Assembly (NCBI GenBank): GCA_020846575.1
Contig: JADLDQ010000213.1
Location: 1-13,231 of the forward strand
Reading direction: 5' to 3'
DNA: 13,231 nucleotides
DNA from: Burkholderiales bacterium
GTDB lineage: Bacteria > Pseudomonadota > Gammaproteobacteria > Burkholderiales > SG8-39
The notes below the pieces were generated by a model that was given only the letters and a program-made list of their open reading frames with translations, did no database searches and was not told the origin of the DNA. Of this stretch, positions 6,717-13,231 are shown piece by piece; within the stretch, counting starts at the first letter, position 1, and each line of letters opens with the position of its first letter. The position numbers and the translations under genes were made by a program.

Positions 6717-6769
6717 CGCGCCCGAGCTGCGCGTGCCGGCGCCGCCGCCGGGCCAGCCGCGTGGGTCGC

Positions 6770-6913
6770 GCATTGGATCATGGGAATCCGGACATTTCGC
6801 TGCGCGAGGTCATCATGGGCTCGCTGCGCTTCGCGGTGTCGATGTGCCGGATCGCCGTACCGGTCGTCGCATTTCCCACGATCGCCACGTTCCTGGTCGA
6901 GCCGGGGCTGTGA
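6770..6913 (+). pseudogene. C-terminal remnant of a TRAP-type large permease (DctM-like)
   Basis: One frame ending at TGA 6911-6913 reads PDISLREVIMGSLRFAVSM followed by a hydrophobic stretch and FPTIATFLVEPGL. This matches the usual end of DctM large permeases: a short helix, a last membrane segment, then FP-x-I-x-x-(W/F)L. Nothing upstream continues it; the sequence before about 6770 is Arg-rich and not membrane-like. It therefore looks like the last 47 or so codons of a lost transporter gene. The resemblance covers one segment only and could be chance. Confidence 0.38.
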
Positions 6914-6960
6914 AGCGGGCCGAAGCGCTACCCACACGATCCACTGAAGGGAGCATGCAG

Positions 6961-8637
6961 ATGGCGACAATGAGCGGTGCGCGCGCGGTGCTCGAGGCGC
7001 TGAAAGCGAACCAGGTCGAACTCGTCGTGGGGATCACCGGGCACACGGTCATGGAACTGGCCGACGAACTCGCCCGGGACGGCTCGATCCGCACCGTCCC
7101 GGCGAGAACCGAGACCAACGGCACTTACATGGCCTACGGGTACAACAAGGTGAGGAACGCGCCGCGCGCGGCCTGCCTGTGGCACGTTGCCGGCATGACG
7201 CACGCGGCGCCCGGGGTCATCACCGCCTATGCCGACTCGGTGCCGCTGGTGGTCATCGGCGGAAACGTCACCTCCGACGCCGTGGGCAAGCGCGACTTCC
7301 AGGACACGCCCTCGGCCGAGATGTACGCGCCGTTTTCCAAGTGGTCGCACCGCGTGCAGCGCACCGCTGACCTCGCCGCGGCGGTCAACAAGGCGTTCCT
7401 GCTCGCGGGCAGCGGCCGGCCCCGGCCCGTGGTGCTCGACGTTCCCTTCGACCGCTTCGTCGAAAGCGCCGAGTTCGGGCCCATCCGCCGGATCGAACCG
7501 GCGGCGCCGCCCGCGGGCGACCCGCACGCGGTGGCACGCGCCTGCGAACTGCTCGCGGCCGCGAAACGCCCGGTGATCCTCGCCGGCGGCGGGGTCGTCA
7601 CGGCCGGCGCGGGCGAGGAGTTGCGCGCACTGGCCGAGGCCGCGTGCCTGCCGGTGTCATCGGGCCGCAGCGCCTCCAAGGGCGTCATCGCCGAGGACCA
7701 CCCGCTCGCACTGGGCACCTGCGGTTCGTTCGGCTGGCCGATCGCCAACGAGTATCTCGCACAGGCCGACTGCTGGTGTGCGATCGGCTGCACCTTCTCG
7801 CAGATCGCCATGCAGGACTGGTCGCTCAAATCGCCCGAGTCGCTGATCCACGTGGACATCGATCCGCAGGAGATCGGCAGGATCTACCCGCCGGCCCTGG
7901 GAATCGTCGGCGACGCGAGGCGGGTCCTCGCGCAGATGCTCGAGCGGTTCCGCGCCGGAGCGCGCGTGCCGGACTACCGGCGGCATCCGCGCTACCCCGA
8001 ACTCAAGGAACGCAAGGATCGCTGGATCGCCAAGCTCGACGCGAGCACCGCCTCCGCCGCCCGGCCGGTGGATCCGTTGCGCCTGATGCGCGAGATCAAT
8101 GCCGCCCTGCCGCCGGAGGGCATCGTCACCGGTGGCGCGGGGAACAACGGCGAGTTCGCCGTGCACGCGTTGAAGTCCTACCGGCCGGCGAGCTTTCTGC
8201 TGTCGCAGAAGTATTCCGCGGTGGGCTGCAGTTTCCCCATTGCGCTGGGCGCCAAGCTCGCCGCGCCCGAGCGGCCGGTGATCTGCATCGAGGGCGACGG
8301 CGGATTGCATTACAACGTGACCGAGCTGGCGACGGCCGTGATGGAGAAGATCGCGGTGGTCCTGGTGGTGATGAACGACGGGCACCTGAACGCCAACCGC
8401 CAGATCGCCAATGCCCTGTTCGCGGGCAAGCAGGTATGGACCCGGCTGAACAATCCCGACTGGGTCGCCGTGGCGAGATCCTTCGGCGCCGAAGGGGAAC
8501 GCGTCGAGGATCCTTCCGGCATCGCAGCGGCGCTGCGGCGCGGCCTCGCCGCGGGGATGCCCTACCTGATCGACCTCGTCGTCGATCCCGACGTGCGCTG
8601 TCCGATCACCGGGAAGCTCTGGAAGATCCGCTGGTAA
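6961..8637 (+). CDS. thiamine-diphosphate-dependent enzyme, acetolactate synthase-like
   Basis: A 558-residue enzyme of the ThDP superfamily that includes acetolactate synthase, benzoylformate decarboxylase and sulfoacetaldehyde acetyltransferase. Glu51 (ARTETNGTYMAYGY) is in the position of the cofactor-activating glutamate. The central domain (about 190-340, RPVILAGGGVV) is the FAD/nucleotide-type fold. The C-terminal domain has the ThDP-Mg motif GDGG (Asp446) ending at Asn472-Asp473 (VVMNDGHLNANR) instead of the common NN. ATG 6961 is chosen because AAGGGAG ends seven bases before it; ATG 6955 would sit almost on the ribosome site. The reaction could be a decarboxylation or carboligation of a 2-oxo acid. 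No small regulatory subunit gene is nearby, so valine/isoleucine synthesis is unlikely. Confidence 0.88.
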   Translation: MATMSGARAVLEALKANQVELVVGITGHTVMELADELARDGSIRTVPARTETNGTYMAYGYNKVRNAPRAACLWHVAGMTHAAPGVITAYADSVPLVVIGGNVTSDAVGKRDFQDTPSAEMYAPFSKWSHRVQRTADLAAAVNKAFLLAGSGRPRPVVLDVPFDRFVESAEFGPIRRIEPAAPPAGDPHAVARACELLAAAKRPVILAGGGVVTAGAGEELRALAEAACLPVSSGRSASKGVIAEDHPLALGTCGSFGWPIANEYLAQADCWCAIGCTFSQIAMQDWSLKSPESLIHVDIDPQEIGRIYPPALGIVGDARRVLAQMLERFRAGARVPDYRRHPRYPELKERKDRWIAKLDASTASAARPVDPLRLMREINAALPPEGIVTGGAGNNGEFAVHALKSYRPASFLLSQKYSAVGCSFPIALGAKLAAPERPVICIEGDGGLHYNVTELATAVMEKIAVVLVVMNDGHLNANRQIANALFAGKQVWTRLNNPDWVAVARSFGAEGERVEDPSGIAAALRRGLAAGMPYLIDLVVDPDVRCPITGKLWKIRW

Positions 8638-8679
8638 TCCGGCCCCGGAGCGCACCCGCGGGCAGGCAGGCGCCCGCGA

Positions 8680-8751
8680 GCAGGGATGCGTGCGCAGGCA
8701 GGGATGCGTGCGCAGGCAGGGATGCGGCCGCGGGCAGGCACGCGCGGCCGT
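8680..8751. repeat. 18-bp tandem repeat between convergent genes
   Basis: GCAGGGATGCGTGCGCAG occurs twice exactly (8680-8697, 8698-8715), then as a diverged third copy (8716-8733) and a weaker fourth (8734-8751). It fills part of the 191-base gap between the ends of two convergent genes. No function is visible; copy number probably varies between strains. Confidence 0.8.
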
Positions 8752-8828
8752 AGACGCCGAACCCCGGCCGGACGCCGCGCGACGCCTGCCATCGCGGGGC
8801 TGCCTGGCGGCTGGACCCGGGCCGCGGA

Positions 8829-10097
8829 TCAGCCCGCCCGGATCACGCGCTCGTCGGCAAGCGACAGGCGATCGACGAGCGAATGCATCAGCGCCAGGCA
8901 CAGCTGGTAGCGGCACCTGAGGCTGACCGCTTCGACCGAATGGCGCTCGAATTCAACGAGCAGCACGTCTTCCATGGTCTCCACCGTCGCCTGGCGCGTG
9001 GATGCGCCTTCCTTGACGTAGGCCATCTCGCCCACGCACTCGCCGCCGTTGAGCACGTTGAGCAGCCTGCCCTGCTTGGTGACTTTGACCCTGCCGCTGC
9101 CGATGAAGTACAGGCTCGCTCCGCTGCCGCCTTCGCGCACGATCGCGGTGCGCGGCGGCAGCCGCGACCACCGCCCCGCATGCACGAGCTCCCAGATCTC
9201 GGCATCGTCCAGATGATCGAGCAGCTGCACCTTCTTCAAAGCGATGAATTTCTCGCTGTCCTGGATCGCACGCTGGTACACGCTGAGGCGTCCAGCCTTG
9301 GCGAAATCCAGCGCCAGCTCCGCCCAGGAGGGGTAGCGCTCCTGCGGGGCTTTCGCAATCATCTTCAGGACGATCTCGTCGATGTTGGCGCCGACTTCGG
9401 GTCGCAGCGAGCTCGGCGCAACGGGTTGCTCGCTGACGATCTTGGCGAGCAGCGCTTCGACCTTGCTCGCGACGAAGGGCCGTTGCCCGCTGAACAGCTG
9501 GTACAGCACGGCCCCGAGCGAGAACATGTCGCTGTACTGGCCGAGCGGCTCGCCTCGGATCTGCTCCGGCGACATGTAGGCCGGCGAGCCGATGTTGGCG
9601 ATGCGCGCCTCCGGCACCCGGAACTGGTAGGCGGCGCCGAAGTCCGCCACCTTGATGTTGGTGCCGCTCACGACCAGGATGTTCGCCGGCTTGATGTCCC
9701 GGTGCACGATGCCTTCGCGGAATGCGTAGTCGAGCGCCCCGCAGGCCTTGAACGCGACCTGGATGGCGTCGTCCGGCGAGAGCAGCTGGCCGGGCAGGGT
9801 GTACTGCGACAGATCGCCTCCGGGAACGTACTCGAGCGCGATGTATCCGGAGTCCTCGCTGACCGAGGCCTCGAGTATGGCGGCGATGTGCGGGTGCGAG
9901 AGCTTGCCGGCGAGCGAGGCCTCGTTCATGAACTGCATGCTGTTGATGCGTTCACGGCCCGAGCTCGTCACCAGCGACGCATCGAGCACCTTCAGCGCGA
10001 CCTCGTTTCCCGAGAAGGTGTCGAGCGCGAGGTACACCGTGCCCGAGGCGCCCCTGCCGATCACCCTCAGCAGCTGAAACTTGCCGATCTGTTGCAT
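8829..10097 (-). CDS. Ser/Thr protein kinase fused to a cyclic-nucleotide-binding domain
   Basis: A 422-residue Hanks-type kinase. Visible landmarks are the glycine loop GRGASGTVY (14-22), VALK with Lys36, Glu59, the catalytic loop HRDIKPAN (Asp134, Lys136, Asn139), DFG (152-154) and MSPEQ in place of APE. The kinase domain ends near residue 270. From about 300 on, RLPPRTAIVREG, SLYFIGSGRVKVTKQG and LLNVLNGGECVGEMAYV form a Crp-like cyclic-nucleotide-binding domain. The residues after GE (GEMAYVKEGASTRQATVE) keep the RxA-like phosphate cassette form. There is no transmembrane segment, unlike PknB-type receptors, so it is probably cytosolic and switched by a nucleotide. Start ATG 10095-10097 has only a weak AGGAT ribosome site. 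Substrates are unknown; no phosphatase is beside it. Confidence 0.92.
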   Translation of the reverse strand: MQQIGKFQLLRVIGRGASGTVYLALDTFSGNEVALKVLDASLVTSSGRERINSMQFMNEASLAGKLSHPHIAAILEASVSEDSGYIALEYVPGGDLSQYTLPGQLLSPDDAIQVAFKACGALDYAFREGIVHRDIKPANILVVSGTNIKVADFGAAYQFRVPEARIANIGSPAYMSPEQIRGEPLGQYSDMFSLGAVLYQLFSGQRPFVASKVEALLAKIVSEQPVAPSSLRPEVGANIDEIVLKMIAKAPQERYPSWAELALDFAKAGRLSVYQRAIQDSEKFIALKKVQLLDHLDDAEIWELVHAGRWSRLPPRTAIVREGGSGASLYFIGSGRVKVTKQGRLLNVLNGGECVGEMAYVKEGASTRQATVETMEDVLLVEFERHSVEAVSLRCRYQLCLALMHSLVDRLSLADERVIRAG

Positions 10098-10207
10098 GCA
10101 GCGCGATCATCCTGTGGCGACCCCGCGAAACCGCGCAGGGTCTGGCGCCCAGTTTAGGCCGGCAGCCCCTGCCCTGGAAACCGCGCGGCCCGCCTGCACG
10201 GCACAGG

Positions 10208-10262
10208 CCGGGCGCCGGCGCCGAGCGCCGGCCCCGGGCGCCGGCCCCGGGCGCCGGCGCGC
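10208..10262. repeat. GC-only palindromic repeat block
   Basis: The segment GGGCGCCGG-type words recur four times in a 55-base stretch, with CCCCGGGCGCCGG twice directly repeated. It can fold on itself in many ways. It may be a polymerase-slippage product or a transcription barrier upstream of the kinase gene. Confidence 0.5.
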
Positions 10263-10543
10263 GAACCGATCCGCCGCCCCGTTCCCGGCAGTGTCCGACC
10301 CGCAAATCCTGGAAACCCGCTCGAATCCAACGGGCGCGAACGGGTTCGTCGCGGCCTCACCCGCGAGCGAGAGGACGAAGAAGAACCGCGGCGCGAAGAG
10401 CGCGCCGGCATGAAACGCGGCAGGGGGTGGACCGCGGCTTCCATGGCACCCTGCCGCCGCCAGGGAAGGTCTGAACAAGGAGGCTATGCCCCCTTGTCTA
10501 TCCCCCACGTCAGAGGGAACCTCATGCACAACGAGCCGGAGTA

Positions 10544-10564
10544 GGACCCTGGTTCGGCGGGTCC
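10544..10564 (-). terminator. hairpin directly after the small exported protein gene
   Basis: On the minus strand GGACCC and GGGTCC form a six-pair stem around nine bases, starting the base after the TAG stop. No T tract follows, so termination efficiency is doubtful. Confidence 0.35.
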
Positions 10565-10810
10565 CTAGATCTTCAGCAGCTGCATCGCCTTGGCGAGGGT
10601 GTCGACCGATTCCTGGTGCTTGCCTGCCTTGTGCAGCGCCTCGCCCTGGGCGCGCAGCTTCTTCGCCTCGGCCAAGGCGGCGGCCGGGAGCTGGGGATTC
10701 CTGCCGAGAGCGGCGTCGATCTTCGCCATGTCGGCCGGACAGTGGAAGGCAAGAGCGGGCGACGCAGCGAGGCTCGCGACGGCAATCAAGGACTTCAACT
10801 GGAGTTTCAC
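10565..10810 (-). CDS. small exported helical protein, function unknown
   Basis: An 81-residue protein beginning (M)KLQLKSLIAVASLAASPALA, a signal peptide with cleavage expected after ALA at about residue 21. The mature part is some 60 residues with one cysteine (FHCPADM, Cys24) and two amphipathic helices: QLPAAALAEAKKLRAQGEALHKAGKHQESVDTLAKAM. The second part looks like a single TPR-like helix pair. Small proteins of this form, with a conserved FHCP after the signal, seem to occur in betaproteobacteria as uncharacterised exported proteins. GTG 10808-10810 is chosen because a near-perfect AGGAGG lies seven bases upstream and it places the signal peptide at the N-terminus. The frame is open to 11047, but that extension has no signal-like start. 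Confidence 0.78.
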   Translation of the reverse strand: MKLQLKSLIAVASLAASPALAFHCPADMAKIDAALGRNPQLPAAALAEAKKLRAQGEALHKAGKHQESVDTLAKAMQLLKI

Positions 10811-11430
10811 GGGCTCTCCTCCTGGTTCTGGTGGATGAATGGATCGGGGCACCCGGCCGATCATCCGGCCGCGATATGCCCGCGCCGGAAAAACACACCC
10901 TCCGGCGGCATTATTCCACCGCTCGCGCGCGCGGGATGTGCATAGCCCCGGGCTGGCGACGTGCGGCGTGAGTTCGCCCATGGTGCAAGGGCTTCGCGGG
11001 CGCGGCGGTTCGAGCGCTCGACTCATACACGGCACCCGAGGACACACGCGGCCGATCGGCTCGGACGGCCTGCCACGGTTCGCGGTATTGACCTACTCGC
11101 CGAGTGGTTTAAACGGGCCCCGCGCCAGTGCATACTTGGAGCGTCGCGCACGTGCTCGAGTGCATCGAGTCCGGCCGCAAGACCGAAGGGCACGAACGCC
11201 CGCGCTGTCAGGGCGGGCACGACAAGCGGATTCACGCGAACGCATCGAAGGAGACTTGGCGGCAGTGACTCACCCACCCGACGTGACTCGTGAACGAGAA
11301 ACGGCTCGATCTGGCCGGCAAGAGAGCGTGCGCGTACCTCGTGCGCCAGGCGCAGGCCCGTTCCTGCGGCGCCGGAGCGCGCCCGGCCGCCGGTTGCGTG
11401 GCGCAGCCGCATCGCAGGCAGGCGGCGCCG
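10811..11430. other. 620-base divergent intergenic region, no gene seen
   Basis: Long frames exist on both strands but all are Arg/Ala/Pro-rich products of GC bias, with no family likeness and no ribosome sites. It separates the small exported gene (minus) from the DUF971 gene (plus), so it should hold both promoters. The only AT-rich spot is near 11085-11115: TTGACC (11088-11093) and TAAACG (11109-11114), 15 bases apart, which is a short spacing for a promoter. The T-loop-like GGTTCGA near 11007 has no matching tRNA arms. Confidence 0.45.
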
Positions 11431-11832
11431 ATGCAAGGTGAATCGCCACGACCGACCGAAATCAAGCTGCACCAGACCTCGCGGGTAATGGAGATCGCGT
11501 TCGCGGACGGCAGCCGCTTCGAGCTGAGCTACGAGCTGCTGCGCGTGTACTCCCCGTCGGCGGAGGTGCGCGGCCACGGGCCGGGGCAGGAGGTGCTGCA
11601 GACCGGCAAGCGCGAGGTACGCATCGCGTCGGTCGAACCCGTCGGCAGCTACGCCATCCAGCCGGTGTTCTCCGACGGGCACAACGCGGGCATCTATTCC
11701 TGGGATTACCTCTATTGGCTGGGCACGAACCGCGACGAGCTATGGCGGGAATACCTCGGGCGACTGGAGAAGGCGGGATCGAGCCGCGAGCCCGGTCCGG
11801 AGCCTTTCGGGCCGCGCCCCAGAGCGAAGTAG
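11431..11832 (+). CDS. DUF971 family protein
   Basis: A 133-residue protein that is a single DUF971 domain, related to the N-terminal domain of gamma-butyrobetaine hydroxylase. The characteristic run is PTEIKLHQTSRVMEIAFADG, then FELSYELLRVYSPSAEVRGH, GPGQEVLQTGKREVRI and VEPVGSYAIQPVFSDGH with GIYSWDYLYWLG. Its role is unknown. In many betaproteobacteria this gene stands next to ubiE (ubiquinone synthesis), but here it precedes a radical SAM gene. ATG 11431 gives the usual short N-terminus; the frame is open back to 11290 but that part is not family-like. The ribosome site is weak. The last 30 residues or so overlap the next gene. Confidence 0.9.
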   Translation: MQGESPRPTEIKLHQTSRVMEIAFADGSRFELSYELLRVYSPSAEVRGHGPGQEVLQTGKREVRIASVEPVGSYAIQPVFSDGHNAGIYSWDYLYWLGTNRDELWREYLGRLEKAGSSREPGPEPFGPRPRAK

Positions 11833-13229
11833 CGGCGGCCTTCAAGGTCGTTCTGGTCAACGCCTACGAGCTCGGGCGGCAGCCGTTCGCGCTCGCGCAG
11901 CCGGCCGCGTGGCTGAAGCGCCACGGCTTCGCGGTGGTCTGCCTCGACCTGTCGTTGCAGAAGCTCGACGCCGCCGTCCTGCAGGGCGCGGGCCTGGTGG
12001 CGATCTATGTCGGCATGCATACCGCCACGCGCATCGCGCTGGAGGCCTTGCCGCGCATGCGCCGGCTCGCCCCGCAAGCCCACCTGTGCGTCTACGGGTT
12101 GTACGCGCCGATGAACGAGGCGCTGCTGCGTTCGCTGGGCGTGGCCACGGTACTCGGGGGAGAAGTGGAGCCGGCCCTCTTGTCGCTGTGCCGCAGGCTG
12201 CAGGCGGCCGGAATTTCCGCAGGCCAGAGCGAGCCGGTGGTGAGCCTCGCACGCATCGCCTTCGAGCTTCCCGACCGCAGCGGCCTGCCGGCGCTATCGC
12301 GCTACGCACACCTCGTGCTGCCCGGCGGAGAAAGACGCATCGCCGGGTTCGCCGAAGGCAGCCGCGGCTGCAAGCACCTGTGCCGCCACTGCCCGGTGGT
12401 CCCGGTGTACGAGGGAGTATTCCGCGTCGTACCGCTCGAGACGGTCCTGGCCGACATCCGCCAGCAGGTGCTGGAGGGCGCCGCCCACGTGTCCTTCGGC
12501 GACCCGGACTTCCTCAACGGGCCCACGCACGGGTTGCGCCTGGCGCGCGCCCTGCACCGGTCGTTTCCGGATGTCAGCTTCGACGCGACCATCAAGATCC
12601 AGCACTTGATCGAGCACCGCGACCTGCTGCCCGAGCTGCGCGCGAGCGGCTGCCTGTTCGTCACCTCCGCGGTCGAAGCGGTGGACGACGACATCCTGCG
12701 CCGGCTCGACAAGAACCACACCAGCCGGGACTTCGAGCGCGCGGTCGCGCTCACCCGCGAAGCCGGCATCGCACTCGCGCCGACCTTCGTCGCCTTCACG
12801 CCCTGGACGACGCTGGAGGGCTACATCGCGCTGCTCGAGCGGCTCGCGTCATTGCGGCTCGTGGAGAGCGTGCCGCCGGTGCAGCTCGCGATCCGGCTGC
12901 TCGTTCCCGAAGGCTCGTGGCTTTTGCGGCTCCCGGGTTTCAGGGAAATGCTGCTCGCCTTCGACCCCGCGCTTCTCGGCTACCCCTGGATCCACCGCGA
13001 CCCGCGCGTGGATCGCCTGCAACGCAGCGTACAGCAGGAAGTGGCGCGCTTCGAGCGCGAAGCGGTTCCGCGCCGCCGGGCATTCGCCGCGATCTGGCGC
13101 ATGGCGCACGAGGCCGCCGGCCGCTTCACGCCGGCGCTGCCGGAGGATCTCGGTGAACCCATCCCGCACCTGTCCGAGCCGTGGTACTGCTGCGCCGAGC
13201 CGACCGAGCAGCAGCTCCAGTCATTCTGA
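11742..13229 (+). CDS. CCAEP-tail radical SAM protein with B12-binding-like N-domain
   Basis: Counting from ATG 11742 the product has 495 residues. FKVVLVNAYELGRQPF (from residue 34) begins a cobalamin-binding-like Rossmann domain without the DxHxxG cobalt-ligand motif. GCKHLCRHCP holds the CxxxCxxC iron-sulfur ligands Cys210, Cys214 and Cys217. The radical SAM barrel runs to about residue 400, with HVSFGDPDFLNGP, FDATIKIQHLIEH and CLFVTSAVEAVDDDIL. The C-terminus reads WYCCAEPTEQ (Cys483-Cys484), the tail that names the CUAEP/CCAEP family; here both codons are TGC, so this is the Cys form. Substrate and reaction are unknown. The start is uncertain: no ATG, GTG or TTG is found nearer the domain, so ATG 11742 gives a 33-residue leader and overlaps the DUF971 gene by 91 bases. 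ATG 11715 is an alternative. Confidence 0.85.
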   Translation: MAGIPRATGEGGIEPRARSGAFRAAPQSEVAAAFKVVLVNAYELGRQPFALAQPAAWLKRHGFAVVCLDLSLQKLDAAVLQGAGLVAIYVGMHTATRIALEALPRMRRLAPQAHLCVYGLYAPMNEALLRSLGVATVLGGEVEPALLSLCRRLQAAGISAGQSEPVVSLARIAFELPDRSGLPALSRYAHLVLPGGERRIAGFAEGSRGCKHLCRHCPVVPVYEGVFRVVPLETVLADIRQQVLEGAAHVSFGDPDFLNGPTHGLRLARALHRSFPDVSFDATIKIQHLIEHRDLLPELRASGCLFVTSAVEAVDDDILRRLDKNHTSRDFERAVALTREAGIALAPTFVAFTPWTTLEGYIALLERLASLRLVESVPPVQLAIRLLVPEGSWLLRLPGFREMLLAFDPALLGYPWIHRDPRVDRLQRSVQQEVARFEREAVPRRRAFAAIWRMAHEAAGRFTPALPEDLGEPIPHLSEPWYCCAEPTEQQLQSF

Positions 13230-13231
13230 GC

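Larger units (their letters stand above)
10098..10564. other. intergenic region, GC-rich repeats and hairpins, no gene seen
   Basis: No frame shows family likeness or a believable start. Contents are a GC palindromic block (10208-10262), a hairpin at 10475-10497 (ACAAGGAGGC with GCCCCCTTGT, one mismatch, three-base loop), and a hairpin after the small gene at 10544-10564. The kinase promoter should lie at the left end, but no clear -35/-10 pair was found. Confidence 0.5.

Noticed and set aside
7657..8916. 419-residue minus-strand ORF across the ThDP enzyme and tandem repeat
   Set aside because: It is antisense to a clear enzyme gene, and its N-terminal part translates the 18-bp repeat. No family features.
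8883..10157. 424-residue plus-strand ORF opposite the kinase
   Set aside because: Shadow of the kinase gene; rich in His, Arg and Asp from reverse reading, with no start signals.
11000..11030. tRNA-like GGTTCGA
   Set aside because: No acceptor, D or anticodon arms can be paired around it.
10839..11441. 200-residue plus-strand ORF in the divergent gap
   Set aside because: Arg/Pro/Ala-rich with no domain likeness and no ribosome site. GC bias explains the open frame.
13188..13193. Possible selenocysteine codon in the radical SAM tail
   Set aside because: Both codons of the CC pair are TGC, so this copy is the Cys form; no TGA is read through in that gene.

Overview
The window looks like high-GC chromosomal DNA from a betaproteobacterium, probably Burkholderiales or a close relative. 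The main reasons are two Bug/TctC-type periplasmic binding proteins with the family's usual features, a DUF971 protein of the form common in that class, and uniformly GC-rich third codon positions. No assignment below class is possible from the sequence alone.

The left end (1-1280, minus strand) is toxin-antitoxin territory: a complete VapBC pair with a readable promoter and candidate operator, then a RelE/ParE-type toxin whose antitoxin seems broken or absent.

The main find is at 1554-3266. One plus-strand gene is interrupted by an in-frame TGA at 1932-1934. The frame continues without a break into a GSCTTG motif, and the downstream RNA folds as a bacterial SECIS hairpin should. I read it as a UGSC-family selenoprotein of 570 residues, with selenocysteine at 127 in a U-x-x-C motif and a second conserved-looking domain of about 345 residues. 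A conventional gene caller would report it as two broken ORFs.

The middle (3599-8637) is a small catabolism or transport neighbourhood: a Bug binding protein, a short-chain dehydrogenase with an atypical active site, a second Bug protein divergent from it, a probable fragment of a TRAP permease, and a thiamine-diphosphate enzyme of the acetolactate synthase superfamily. No substrate can be named.

The right part holds a Ser/Thr protein kinase with a C-terminal cyclic-nucleotide-binding domain (8829-10097, minus), a tiny exported protein (10565-10810, minus), and an overlapping plus-strand pair: DUF971 (11431-11832) and a radical SAM protein ending in WYCCAEP (to 13229). That tail marks a family known in both Sec (CUAEP) and Cys (CCAEP) forms; this is the Cys form. 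The window therefore carries one family in its Sec form and another in its Cys form.

No rRNA, tRNA, CRISPR array or intact transposon was seen. Intergenic DNA holds a 37-bp direct repeat resembling an insertion-sequence end, an 18-bp tandem repeat and several hairpins.
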